This document shows positions 16,017 to 23,891 of a stretch of 64,000 bases of DNA, one piece after another. Position numbers and translations under genes: made by a program. The stretch covers positions 4,154,001 through 4,218,000 of the forward strand of contig NZ_CP117460.1 of NCBI RefSeq assembly GCF_030687145.1. The letters run 5' to 3'. Under the pieces are notes generated by a model. That model saw only the letters and a program-made list of their open reading frames with translations. It searched no databases and was not told the DNA's origin. How positions within the stretch are numbered: the stretch's first letter is position 1; each line of letters opens with the position of its first letter. The stretch comes from Pseudomonas sp. FP1742 (lineage in GTDB: Bacteria > Pseudomonadota > Gammaproteobacteria > Pseudomonadales > Pseudomonadaceae).

Positions 16017-16946
16017 TCAGTCCTCGAGTGCGCGGACCCGTTCGTGGCGTTGCTGCTCCTCAGGCTGGGCGGACGACTGCAGGGTGAAGTCGAAATCGAT
16101 TTCGGCAAAACGACCGCTCACGCCATGGGCCGCCGCACGCTGCGGATCGTCGCTGAAGGTGATCTTGGCGATCAGTTCGTCACGGGTGGCGTAGGCGAAA
16201 TCGTCATGCAGGTACTGATCGCCGTCGAGGTTGATCTGGGTGGTCAGGTGACGATGATCCGGTGCCGAAATGAAGAAGTGAATGTGCGCCGGCCGCTGGC
16301 CATGACGGCCCAGTTGATCGAGCAGTTGCTGGGTCGGACCATCCGGCGGGCAGCCGTAGCCCGACGGCACGATGCTACGGAAGCGATAACGGCCCTCGGC
16401 ATCGGTGACGATCCGGCGACGCAGGTTGAACTCGGACTGGGTGGTGTCGAAGTACGAATAGGTGCCGCCGGTGTTGGCGTGCCAGACATCCACCACCGCC
16501 CCGGCCAGCGGTTCGCCGGCGGTGTTGAACACCCGGCCCTGCATGAACAGAGTCACACCCGGATCGACGCCGTCATCGAGACGCGCTTCGCCTTGCGACA
16601 GCGGCGCACCCGCCACATACAGCGGCCCTTCGATGGTCCGCGGGGTGCCGCCGGATTTGCCGGCCTGCTCGTCTTCGGCATCCATCAGCAGGTCGAGGTA
16701 ATGCTCAAGACCCAGCCCGGCTACCAACAGACCGGCCTCCCGCCGCGCGCCCAGCACGTTGAGGTAGTTGACCGCTTTCCAGAATTCCTCCGGGGTCACG
16801 GCCAGGTCTTCGATGATGTTCACCGAATCCCGCAGGATGCGGTAGACCAGCGCTTTGACCCGTGGATCACCGGCGTCGTTGAGCAGGCCGCTGGCCTCTT
16901 CGAGAAACTTCTGGACACTGGCAGTGTGGGAAATCTTGACGTTCAT
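16017..16946 (-). CDS. catA: Catechol 1,2-dioxygenase CatA
   Basis: 309 residues of the intradiol dioxygenase family. An N-terminal helical dimerisation domain precedes a beta-sandwich with the Fe(III) ligands Y163 (GTYSYFD), Y197 (SGYGCP), H221 and H223 (RPAHIHFF). It cleaves catechol from BenD to cis,cis-muconate. Third gene of catBCA, 51 bases after catC. Confidence 0.95.
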   Translation of the reverse strand: MNVKISHTASVQKFLEEASGLLNDAGDPRVKALVYRILRDSVNIIEDLAVTPEEFWKAVNYLNVLGARREAGLLVAGLGLEHYLDLLMDAEDEQAGKSGGTPRTIEGPLYVAGAPLSQGEARLDDGVDPGVTLFMQGRVFNTAGEPLAGAVVDVWHANTGGTYSYFDTTQSEFNLRRRIVTDAEGRYRFRSIVPSGYGCPPDGPTQQLLDQLGRHGQRPAHIHFFISAPDHRHLTTQINLDGDQYLHDDFAYATRDELIAKITFSDDPQRAAAHGVSGRFAEIDFDFTLQSSAQPEEQQRHERVRALED

Positions 16947-16997
16947 GGTGGTTCCTCATCTTGTAATTATTAGCTTAGCGAACTGAACAGGCGGGGT

Positions 16998-17288
16998 TCA
17001 GCGGTCGTCCTCGCGGATGGAAGAAGGATGCCGGCACAGCGCGTTGACCTCGATGGCCATGTACGGGTACAGCGGCAATTGCATCAGCAAGTCGTGCAGT
17101 TCCTGAACGCTGTCGACGTCGAACACGCTGTAATTGGCGTAGAGCCCGGCAATGCGCCACAGATGACGCCACTTGCCTTGCTCTTGCAGGCGTTGGGCCA
17201 GGGCTTTCTCGTCGGCCTTGAGCTGTGCGGCGCGCTCCGGGTTCATGTCGACCGGTAAATTCACGGTCATTTTTACGTGAAACAGCAT
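16998..17288 (-). CDS. catC: Muconolactone delta-isomerase CatC
   Basis: 96 residues, the family length (MLFHVKMTVNLPVDMNPERA..., with EKALAQRLQEQGKWRHLWRIAG and LPLYPYM). It converts muconolactone to 3-oxoadipate enol-lactone. ATG 17288 is used because GAGGGCAACATG gives a suitable site and the family starts MLF. It begins 10 bases after catB. Confidence 0.95.
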   Translation of the reverse strand: MLFHVKMTVNLPVDMNPERAAQLKADEKALAQRLQEQGKWRHLWRIAGLYANYSVFDVDSVQELHDLLMQLPLYPYMAIEVNALCRHPSSIREDDR

Positions 17289-17298
17289 GTTGCCCTCC

Positions 17299-18447
17299 TC
17301 AGGCTTGATGAACGGCAGTGGATGTCTTATCCCGGCGGAAAAACGCCAGGCGCTCTTCATCCAGGCCCAGACCCAGCCCCGGTGTTGACGGGACGTGCAG
17401 TTGGAAATCGCGGTAGACCAAGGGCTCGCTGAGGATGTCTTCGGTCAGCAGCAACGGGCCGAACAATTCGGTATCCCAGCTCAAGGTATTCAGCGTGACA
17501 AAGGCATGGGCCGAGGCCAGCGTGCCAATTCCGCCTTCGAGCATGGTGCCGCCGTACAGGCCGATACCGGCCGCCTCGGCAATCGCGGCGGTTCGCAGCA
17601 CGGCGCGAGGGCCGCCGTTCTTGGCAATTTTCAGGGCGAATACCGAAGCGGCGCCCTCCCGTGCCAGGTTGAAGGCATCTTCCACGCATTCGATGGACTC
17701 ATCGGCCATGATCGGCGCCGGGCTCATGGCATTCAGGCGCACCATGCCGGCGCGATTGTTGCGCGAGATCGGTTGTTCGATAAGGTCGATGCCGTTGGTG
17801 CCGAGGATCCGGCAGGCCCGCAGAGCGACTGCTTCGTCCCAGGCCTGATTGACATCGACCCGCACGCTGGCGCGATCGCCCAAGGCCTTTTTGATCGCAA
17901 TCACGTGGGCCAGGTCGCGGTTGACCTCGCCGGCGCCGATTTTCAGCTTGAAGATCCGGTGGCGGCGCAGGTCGAGCATTTGTTCCGCTTCGGCGATGTC
18001 CTTGGCGGTGTCGCCGCTGGCCAGGGTCCAGGCCACCGGCAAGGCGTCGCGAACCCGGCCGCCCAGCAGCTCACTGACCGGCAGGCCGAGGCGCTTGCCC
18101 TGAGCGTCGAGCAAGGCGCTTTCGATACCCGATTTGGCGAAGGTGTTGCCACGAATGCTGCGCTCCAGGCGCAACATCGCGGCATTCACATTGCCGCTGT
18201 CCTGGCCAAGCAGCAGTGGCGCGAAGTGTTTGTCGATGTTGGTCTTGATGCTGTCCGGGCTTTCGTTGCCGTAGGCCAGACCGCCAATGGTGGTCGATTC
18301 ACCGATGCCCTCAATGCCATCGGCGCAGCGCACCCGAATGATCACCAGGGTCTGGTTCTGCATGGTGTGCATCGCCAGCTTGTGCGGACGAATGGTCGGC
18401 AGATCGACGATGATCGTCTCGATCGATTCAATGGCAGTTGCACGCAT
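17299..18447 (-). CDS. catB: Muconate cycloisomerase CatB
   Basis: 382-residue enolase-superfamily enzyme. The second catalytic Lys lies in FKLKIGAGE, metal ligands occur in VRVDVNQAWD, DLIEQP and MADESIE, and the general-acid-side Lys lies in FALKIAKNGG. It lactonises cis,cis-muconate to muconolactone. The start at 18447 (MRATAIESIETIIVDLPT) matches the family; no strong ribosome-binding site precedes it and the frame is open further upstream. It diverges from catR. Confidence 0.95.
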   Translation of the reverse strand: MRATAIESIETIIVDLPTIRPHKLAMHTMQNQTLVIIRVRCADGIEGIGESTTIGGLAYGNESPDSIKTNIDKHFAPLLLGQDSGNVNAAMLRLERSIRGNTFAKSGIESALLDAQGKRLGLPVSELLGGRVRDALPVAWTLASGDTAKDIAEAEQMLDLRRHRIFKLKIGAGEVNRDLAHVIAIKKALGDRASVRVDVNQAWDEAVALRACRILGTNGIDLIEQPISRNNRAGMVRLNAMSPAPIMADESIECVEDAFNLAREGAASVFALKIAKNGGPRAVLRTAAIAEAAGIGLYGGTMLEGGIGTLASAHAFVTLNTLSWDTELFGPLLLTEDILSEPLVYRDFQLHVPSTPGLGLGLDEERLAFFRRDKTSTAVHQA

Positions 18448-18533
18448 GTCGATACCCGTCAGGTTCTTGAAGTTCTGAAACGGATTCTCGTACGGCTTTT
18501 TCCGGGCGGCCAATATAGAATTGGTCTGGCTCG

Positions 18534-18548
18534 ATACCTTAAAGGTAT
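18534..18548. promoter_or_regulatory. CatR-type operator between catB and catR
   Basis: ATACCTTAAAGGTAT is a perfect 15-base palindrome of the ATAC-N7-GTAT type bound by CatR/CatM/BenM. It sits 27-41 bases before the catR start and 87-101 bases before the catB start, fitting activation of catB by muconate with autorepression of catR. Confidence 0.85.
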
Positions 18549-18574
18549 TCAACAGATCGACGTTCGGAGGCCCC

Positions 18575-19471
18575 ATGGAACTGCGTCACCTGCGGTATTT
18601 TCAGGTGTTGGCTCAAACCCTCAATTTCACCCGCGCCGCTGAATTGCTGCACATCGCCCAACCGCCCCTGAGCCGGCAGATCCAGCAACTGGAAGACGAA
18701 CTCGGGGTGTTGCTGCTGGAACGCGGCCGACCGCTGAAGCTGACCGACGCCGGGCGGTTTTTCCATGAACACTCCACCGCCCTGCTCGAACAACTGGGCA
18801 AGGTGTGCGACAACACGCGGCGCATCGGCCTGGGCGAAAAGACCTGGCTGGGCATCGGCTTTGCGCCCTCGACCCTCTATGGCGTGCTGCCGGAACTGAT
18901 TCGCCGGTTGCGCAGCGGCGAGCCTCTGGCGCTGGAGTTGGGGCTCTCGGAAATGACCACTTTGCAACAGGTGCAGGCGCTCAAGGCCGGGCGCATCGAT
19001 GTCGGCTTCGGGCGCATCCGCATCGACGATCCGGCCATCCTGCAGACCGTGCTCACCGAAGATCGACTGGTGGCCGCCCTGCCCGCCGGCCACCCGCTCC
19101 TCGCCAGGCCCATCAGCCTTCGGGAGCTGGCGAAAGAACCTTTTGTGCTCTACCCCGGCAACCCACGACCGAGTTACGCCGACCATGTAATCGCGTTGTT
19201 CGAAGCCAGTGGCGTGCACATCAAGGTGGCGCAATGGACCAACGAGCTGCAAACGGCGATCGGTCTGGTGGGGGCGGGAATCGGGGTGACGCTGGTACCG
19301 GCCTCGGTGCAGTTGCTGCACCGCGACGACATTGGCTTTACCCCGGTGCTGGAAGACAACGCGACCTCGCCGATCATCCTCAGCAGGCGCGTGGGCGATG
19401 TGTCGCCGGGGTTGAACCATTGCTTGCAGATGATCGATGAACTGCTGCCGCGTGACAGACCTGCAAACTAG
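18575..19471 (+). CDS. catR: LysR-family activator CatR
   Basis: 298 residues: an N-terminal winged HTH (18-37, FTRAAELLHIAQPPLSRQIQ) and a C-terminal muconate-binding domain. Start 18575 follows CGGAGG. It is transcribed away from catBCA with the ATAC-N7-GTAT palindrome between them, the standard CatR arrangement. It probably needs cis,cis-muconate to activate catB. Confidence 0.92.
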   Translation: MELRHLRYFQVLAQTLNFTRAAELLHIAQPPLSRQIQQLEDELGVLLLERGRPLKLTDAGRFFHEHSTALLEQLGKVCDNTRRIGLGEKTWLGIGFAPSTLYGVLPELIRRLRSGEPLALELGLSEMTTLQQVQALKAGRIDVGFGRIRIDDPAILQTVLTEDRLVAALPAGHPLLARPISLRELAKEPFVLYPGNPRPSYADHVIALFEASGVHIKVAQWTNELQTAIGLVGAGIGVTLVPASVQLLHRDDIGFTPVLEDNATSPIILSRRVGDVSPGLNHCLQMIDELLPRDRPAN

Positions 19472-19719
19472 GCCATGACCCCGGCGAACGCTCGGCGACC
19501 GGCGCGCATTTCTGTGCGAAGTTCGCCGATCAGGTTGGAAATGTCGCGAATACAGGTCAATTGGTCGGGGGATACACCGGTGATCAGCAGTTCAATCCGC
19601 CCGGTGGCGCGATCGAAGATCTTGATCCGCAACGTGTCATTACGGTTCACGGTGCATTCGCAGGAGAGCGGCTTGAACCCGGACTCGATAATCTGGCAAA
19701 GCTGCGCGATTGGAACCAT
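19468..19719 (-). CDS. DUF1652-like small protein
   Basis: 83 residues from ATG 19719, which follows AGGGAGG. The pattern MVPIAQLCQIIESGFKPLSCECTVN ... LRIKIFDRATGRIELLITGV resembles the Pseudomonas DUF1652 family. Soluble and of unknown function. Its stop overlaps the end of catR by four bases on the opposite strand. Confidence 0.65.
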   Translation of the reverse strand: MVPIAQLCQIIESGFKPLSCECTVNRNDTLRIKIFDRATGRIELLITGVSPDQLTCIRDISNLIGELRTEMRAGRRAFAGVMA

Positions 19720-19795
19720 GACAGACGCCCTCCCTGGACGGTTTTCCGATTGGATCCACTCAGAATAGATCAACTTGCGCAACGCGCCAGCGAGT

Positions 19796-20695
19796 TCAGT
19801 GAGCATCCCCATCCCATATCCAATTCCAGATCCCCGGCAAATGAACAGGCTCGGAACTCTGCTTCACGGTGCGCGCCATGGCCGCCCGCTGTAGCGCTGC
19901 CGTGTCGTCGTAAAACGGTTTCTGCGCCGTGACCAGACCGGTGGCACTGGCACTGTCGAGGAGGATTTGCAGGTATTCGCGGGCATGCCGGGCGGTGTAG
20001 CGGTTGAGGTCGTGAAAGGTCACTACCACCGGAATCACCCCATCCACCGTCGGCAACTCGCCAAGGGCAATGCGCTCGCGGACCTCGGACAGCTGCCGCA
20101 GCATATTGGCCCGCCGCCGAGGGCTGGCATTGAAGCCCCAGATCTTGCCGTCATTGGCGCTCAGGTCGGTCAGCAGTACATGCATGCCGTGCTGCTGATA
20201 GGCCGCGAAAGTGCGCTTGTCATAATTCCAGAACGGCGGACGCACCAGGATCGGCGAGGCGCCAGTGATCGCAGCGATGTCTGCGCTGCCGTTGGTCAGC
20301 GACTGTTCCAGTTGTTCCGGCTCCAGGGAGCGATGGTTGGTGTGGTGGGGAGTGGCTGTGTGAAAGCCCAACAGGTGACCTTCGGCCTGTTCGCGCCGCA
20401 TGATCTGGCGGCCCACGTCACTGCCGCCGGCGCCTGTGGCACGGGTCTGCACGAAGAACACGGCTTTGATGTCCGGTTGCAGCGGATTACGCGCCAGGCT
20501 GTCGAGCACGGTCACGGTCGGGTTGTAAAAACCGGACGCGCTGGGCCCGTCGTCGAAGGTCAGCAGAAAGCGGATTGGCGCTTGCGTGCGCAGGCGCTGT
20601 TGCGTCTGCGGTGTCATTTCAATGGGCGCGGCGATGCAGCCAAACAGGCCGACTGCAATGGCGAACGCGGATAGAACCTTGATCAACTGCTTCAT
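19796..20695 (-). CDS. Polysaccharide deacetylase-family lipoprotein (NodB homology)
   Basis: 299 residues from ATG 20695: signal MKQLIKVLSAFAIAVGLFGC with lipobox LFGC (Cys20). The NodB domain carries FLLTFDDGPS (Asp-Asp metal/catalytic motif 1), GFHTATPHHTNH (motif 2 histidines) and RPPFWNYD (motif 3). It is expected to remove N- or O-acetyl groups from a cell-wall or exopolysaccharide sugar in the periplasm. Standing alone, it gives no hint of the polymer. Confidence 0.85.
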   Translation of the reverse strand: MKQLIKVLSAFAIAVGLFGCIAAPIEMTPQTQQRLRTQAPIRFLLTFDDGPSASGFYNPTVTVLDSLARNPLQPDIKAVFFVQTRATGAGGSDVGRQIMRREQAEGHLLGFHTATPHHTNHRSLEPEQLEQSLTNGSADIAAITGASPILVRPPFWNYDKRTFAAYQQHGMHVLLTDLSANDGKIWGFNASPRRRANMLRQLSEVRERIALGELPTVDGVIPVVVTFHDLNRYTARHAREYLQILLDSASATGLVTAQKPFYDDTAALQRAAMARTVKQSSEPVHLPGIWNWIWDGDAH

Positions 20696-20867
20696 GTTTT
20701 GCCTTGGGCCAGACCTTGCGGCCGTCATGTTTAATGGCAAAAGCCCCTCGCCCACTCATCCTTCGATCGGCCCGCCAATCGCTGCGAGCCGAGGTTGGAT
20801 AAGGGTACACAGTGTTTGGTTCCAGTGCCTGTTCCCAGGTGAATGCATTTCAAACTACAAAAACCAA

Positions 20868-20897
20868 AAAGCCCCGCCATCCATTGGCGGGGCTTTG
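20868..20897. terminator. Terminator for the 52-residue gene
   Basis: AAAAAGCCCCGCC - ATCCAT - GGCGGGGCTTT; on the minus strand the stem is followed by a T-rich run (TTTTTGGTTTTTG). Confidence 0.8.
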
Positions 20898-20913
20898 GGT
20901 AGGTGCAAGCCGA

Positions 20914-21072
20914 TCAGGGCTTCAACGGACGTTCCTGGTCGCGATCCGACAGCTCTTTACCGTCGTCGGGGTGCTTCCAGTCCGGCGTCGAACGCTTCTG
21001 CCGCTCGATTTCTTCCTCCGTCGGTTCATCGGTCTCTTCATCCAGGTCCGGACGCTTTGGTTCAGTGGCCAT
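20914..21072 (-). CDS. Small acidic hydrophilic protein, 52 aa
   Basis: A short gene with a strong ribosome-binding site (GGGAGGTGGAC-ATG) and a terminator at its end. The product begins MATEPKRPDLDEETDEPTEEE and ends RPLKP. It is probably disordered and has no Cys or hydrophobic core. The function is unknown, but the signals around it are convincing. Confidence 0.55.
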   Translation of the reverse strand: MATEPKRPDLDEETDEPTEEEIERQKRSTPDWKHPDDGKELSDRDQERPLKP

Positions 21073-21140
21073 GTCCACCTCCCGTCCTCAAAGGATCAGT
21101 CATCTATTTTTAAGCGTAGAACAGTTTCGGATGGGACGAC

Positions 21141-21455
21141 TCAGAGCCACCAGCGCAGCAAAAAGAAGAACCCCATGCTCAACAACATGCTGAGCAAGGT
21201 GTTGCGGGTGTAAAGCACCAGGCCCACGGCCACCAGCGAACTGATCAGGTAGGGGTTGTCCCACTGCAGGTTCAGCTGTTTGTCAGGCATGAATACGATC
21301 GGCCCGCAGATGGCGGTGAGCATGCCCGGCACCGCGAAACCGAGGAACTGCCGGGCATTGCTGCTCAAGCGCACCGGCAGCCGAGGCTCGAGAAATACGT
21401 AGCGGTTCAGGAACACCAGCAGGCCCATCCCGATAATCACAGCCCAGACCATCAT
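21141..21455 (-). CDS. azlD: AzlD-family small transport subunit
   Basis: 104 residues with about four hydrophobic helices (VWAVIIGMGLLVFLNRY, FLGFAVPGMLTAICGPIVF, ISSLVAVGLVLY, TLLSMLLSMGFFFLL). AzlD partners AzlC in exporting branched-chain amino acids. Its ATG overlaps the azlC stop (ATGATG), implying coupled translation. Confidence 0.85.
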   Translation of the reverse strand: MMVWAVIIGMGLLVFLNRYVFLEPRLPVRLSSNARQFLGFAVPGMLTAICGPIVFMPDKQLNLQWDNPYLISSLVAVGLVLYTRNTLLSMLLSMGFFFLLRWWL

Positions 21456-22150
21456 GTGCGCCCCACGTAGAGTTTGTTGCAGATAAAACCAGCGGTCATG
21501 CCCGCCAGCCCCGACAGCACCAGCGCCGAGCCCCATTGCCAATAGCTGAACAGCACCGAACAGAACAACGAGACCGCCACGCAGACTACCGTCGGCACAT
21601 TGCGCACCACCGGCGTGATCAAGGCGATAAACGTCGCCGCGATGGAGAAATCCAGCCCCAGGTGTTCAAGGCCCGGAATGCTGCTGCCCAGCACAATGCC
21701 CGCCAGGGTGAAGAGGTTCCATGCGATGTAAAACGTCAAACCCACACCCAGGGCGTACCAGCGATTGAACTGCTGTTTGTCGTGCTGGCTGGTCAGGGCG
21801 AACAACTCGTCGGTGAGCAAAAAGCCCAGCCCCACACGCCAGCGGCCCGGCAACGGGGAAATCACCGAACGCATACTCATCCCGTACAGCAAATGCTGGG
21901 AGGTCAGCAACAACGTGGTCAACAGAATCGAAAACACCCCGGCACCGCCCTTGAGCATGCCGATGGCGACCAATTGCGCCGCACCGGCAAACACAATGCT
22001 CGACAACCCCTGGCCTTGCAGGGGGGTGAGGTTGGCCTCGATGGCCATGGAACCGGCCAGCAATCCCCAGGGCGCGGTCGCCAGGGACAACGGCATGATG
22101 GCTGCGGCACCGCGAAGGAAGGCACTGCGTGGCATGAGTGAGTTGGACAT
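21452..22150 (-). CDS. azlC: AzlC-family branched-chain amino acid exporter subunit
   Basis: 232 residues with about eight hydrophobic segments and the AzlC signature near the start (FLRGAAAIMPLSLATAPWGLLAG ... IVFAGAAQLVAI). It is an inner-membrane permease for small amino acids or related compounds, paired with AzlD. The start follows GAGCGAT. The divergent intergenic region with the DapA-family gene is 407 bases. Confidence 0.87.
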   Translation of the reverse strand: MSNSLMPRSAFLRGAAAIMPLSLATAPWGLLAGSMAIEANLTPLQGQGLSSIVFAGAAQLVAIGMLKGGAGVFSILLTTLLLTSQHLLYGMSMRSVISPLPGRWRVGLGFLLTDELFALTSQHDKQQFNRWYALGVGLTFYIAWNLFTLAGIVLGSSIPGLEHLGLDFSIAATFIALITPVVRNVPTVVCVAVSLFCSVLFSYWQWGSALVLSGLAGMTAGFICNKLYVGRT

Positions 22151-22557
22151 ATCGCTCTACAACCAGGGAAAGGCCCCGACTGTGCCAGCCGCCACGGCTG
22201 AAGGCTTGAACAATCTTGCGCACTTGCAACGACCTCTTGTTTTGCTGCGCCGGGTCGTTGATTTGATGATTGACAAATATCCCGTCGACTTTTAAAACTG
22301 AGCGCCTCATTCGGGGTGTAACCAACCATGTCCGCAACCTTCAACCTCAACACTGTCGTCATTGGCTTGAATGCCAAGGCGCAAGGTTGCGTTGCGCGCG
22401 CCCCTAAATCGAAGAAACAGTCGCTCATGTGACCGGGGCGCGCTGTCCCGTCAGATGAGCTGACAGGACATTGAGCGCGACGGACACCCCTCCTCTTGCT
22501 GACTTCCTTCTACGCTTCTGACGGTGACGAAATCGGTCAACCTTCAGGAGAAAATGC
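22151..22557. other. 407-base divergent intergenic region
   Basis: This region carries the promoters of azlC (-) and the DapA-family gene (+). A 34-codon plus-strand frame (22328-22432) is visible but has no ribosome-binding site or motif. A GC-rich inverted repeat occurs around 22435-22490. I see no RNA gene or known operator. Confidence 0.35.
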
Positions 22558-23433
22558 ATGTCATCGTTTCAAGGTATCTGGGTCCCCATCGTTACGCCGT
22601 TTCACAATGGCGCGATCGACTTCGTCGGGCTGCGGCGGTTGGTCAGTCATCTGCTGGAAAAAGGCGTCGATGGCATAGTGGTCTGTGGCACCACCGGGGA
22701 AGCCGCGGCGCTGGGCAAACACGAGCAACTGGCCGTGCTCGATGCCGTGCTGGAACAGGTGCCGCCAGAACGCGTGGTCATGGGCCTGGCCGGCAATAAC
22801 CTCACCGAGTTGCTGCAATTTCAGAGCGAAATCCTGAAGCACCCCCTGGCAGGCTTGCTGGTTCCGCCGCCTTACTACATTCGCCCTTCCCAGGCCGGCC
22901 TCGAAGCCTTTTTCAACACCGTCGCCGATGCGTCCACTGTCCCGGTGATTCTCTACGACATTCCCTATCGCACCGGCATAGCCTTCGAGCAGGCGACCCT
23001 GCTCCGGATCGTCGCCCATGAGCGGATCGTCGCGATCAAGGACTGCGGCGGCAACCCAGCCAACACCTTCGCATTGCTCTCCAGCGGTAACGTCGACGTG
23101 CTGTGCGGCGAAGATAATCAGATCTTCAGCGCTTTGTGCCTGGGCGCCAAAGGCGCGATTGCCGCCTCGGCCCATGTTTATCCCGAGCTGTTCGTGACGC
23201 TGTATCAACAGCTTCGCGACAACCGTTTAGCCGCCGGCCGAACGACCTTCTTCCAGTTGCTGCCACTGATTCACAGCCTGTTCATCGAACCCAATCCCGC
23301 CCCGGTAAAAACCGCCCTGGCCCTTGAAGGATTGATCCTCGACGAGCTGCGAGCGCCAATGCAACGCAGCAGCGAAAGCACGGCGGTGCGTTTGAAAGAA
23401 GTACTGGCAGCGCTTGAAAACCGCAATCGATAG
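22558..23433 (+). CDS. DapA-family class I aldolase/lyase
   Basis: 291 residues with a (beta/alpha)8 fold: the VCGTTGEAAAL phosphate/pyruvate loop (47-57), the Tyr of LYDIPYRTG, and the Schiff-base Lys in IVAIKDCGGN. The family includes dihydrodipicolinate synthase, N-acetylneuraminate lyase and sugar-acid aldolases. The isolated position and lack of lysine genes leave the substrate open. AGGAG precedes the start. Confidence 0.85.
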   Translation: MSSFQGIWVPIVTPFHNGAIDFVGLRRLVSHLLEKGVDGIVVCGTTGEAAALGKHEQLAVLDAVLEQVPPERVVMGLAGNNLTELLQFQSEILKHPLAGLLVPPPYYIRPSQAGLEAFFNTVADASTVPVILYDIPYRTGIAFEQATLLRIVAHERIVAIKDCGGNPANTFALLSSGNVDVLCGEDNQIFSALCLGAKGAIAASAHVYPELFVTLYQQLRDNRLAAGRTTFFQLLPLIHSLFIEPNPAPVKTALALEGLILDELRAPMQRSSESTAVRLKEVLAALENRNR

Positions 23434-23493
23434 AGCACAAGCGTCCAGCCCGAGTACCATGGAGCGATTCACCTAACGCGTCAGGGAATCGAC

Positions 23494-23889
23494 ATGCTTT
23501 ACCGAATCGCCGCCGACGGGCTGGTGCTGTCTCACTTGTTGTTCATTCTGTTCGTGCTGTTCGGCGGGCTGCTGGTGCTCAAATGGCGCCACCTGATCTG
23601 GTGGCACCTGCCCGCCGCCGCATGGGGCGTGATCGTGGAAGTCTTCCACCTGACGTGCCCACTCACCGAATGGGAAAACCGCATGCGCCACGCGGCCGGG
23701 CAAACCGGTTATGGTGGCGGTTTCATCGAACATTACGTGTGGCCGATCATTTATCCGGCCGGGCTGACGCCCACGATTCAACTGGCACTGGGCAGCGTGG
23801 TGCTGGCGCTCAACGTGCTGATCTATGCGCATCTGTTCCGGCAATGGAAGCATCCGACCCGTTCAGGCAGTAACCACCGGTCCGGTTGA
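23494..23889 (+). CDS. DUF2784 membrane protein
   Basis: 131 residues with about three membrane helices (VLSHLLFILFVLFGGLLVL, LPAAAWGVIVEVF, IQLALGSVVLALNVLIYAHLF) and the conserved stretch TCPLTEWENRMR typical of DUF2784. Inner-membrane protein of unknown function. It lies 60 bases after the DapA-family gene and may be co-transcribed. Confidence 0.75.
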   Translation: MLYRIAADGLVLSHLLFILFVLFGGLLVLKWRHLIWWHLPAAAWGVIVEVFHLTCPLTEWENRMRHAAGQTGYGGGFIEHYVWPIIYPAGLTPTIQLALGSVVLALNVLIYAHLFRQWKHPTRSGSNHRSG

Positions 23890-23891
23890 GC

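Noticed and set aside
22328..22432. 34-codon plus-strand ORF (MSATFNLNTVV...)
   Set aside because: No ribosome-binding site, no motif and no support from neighbours; it could be chance.
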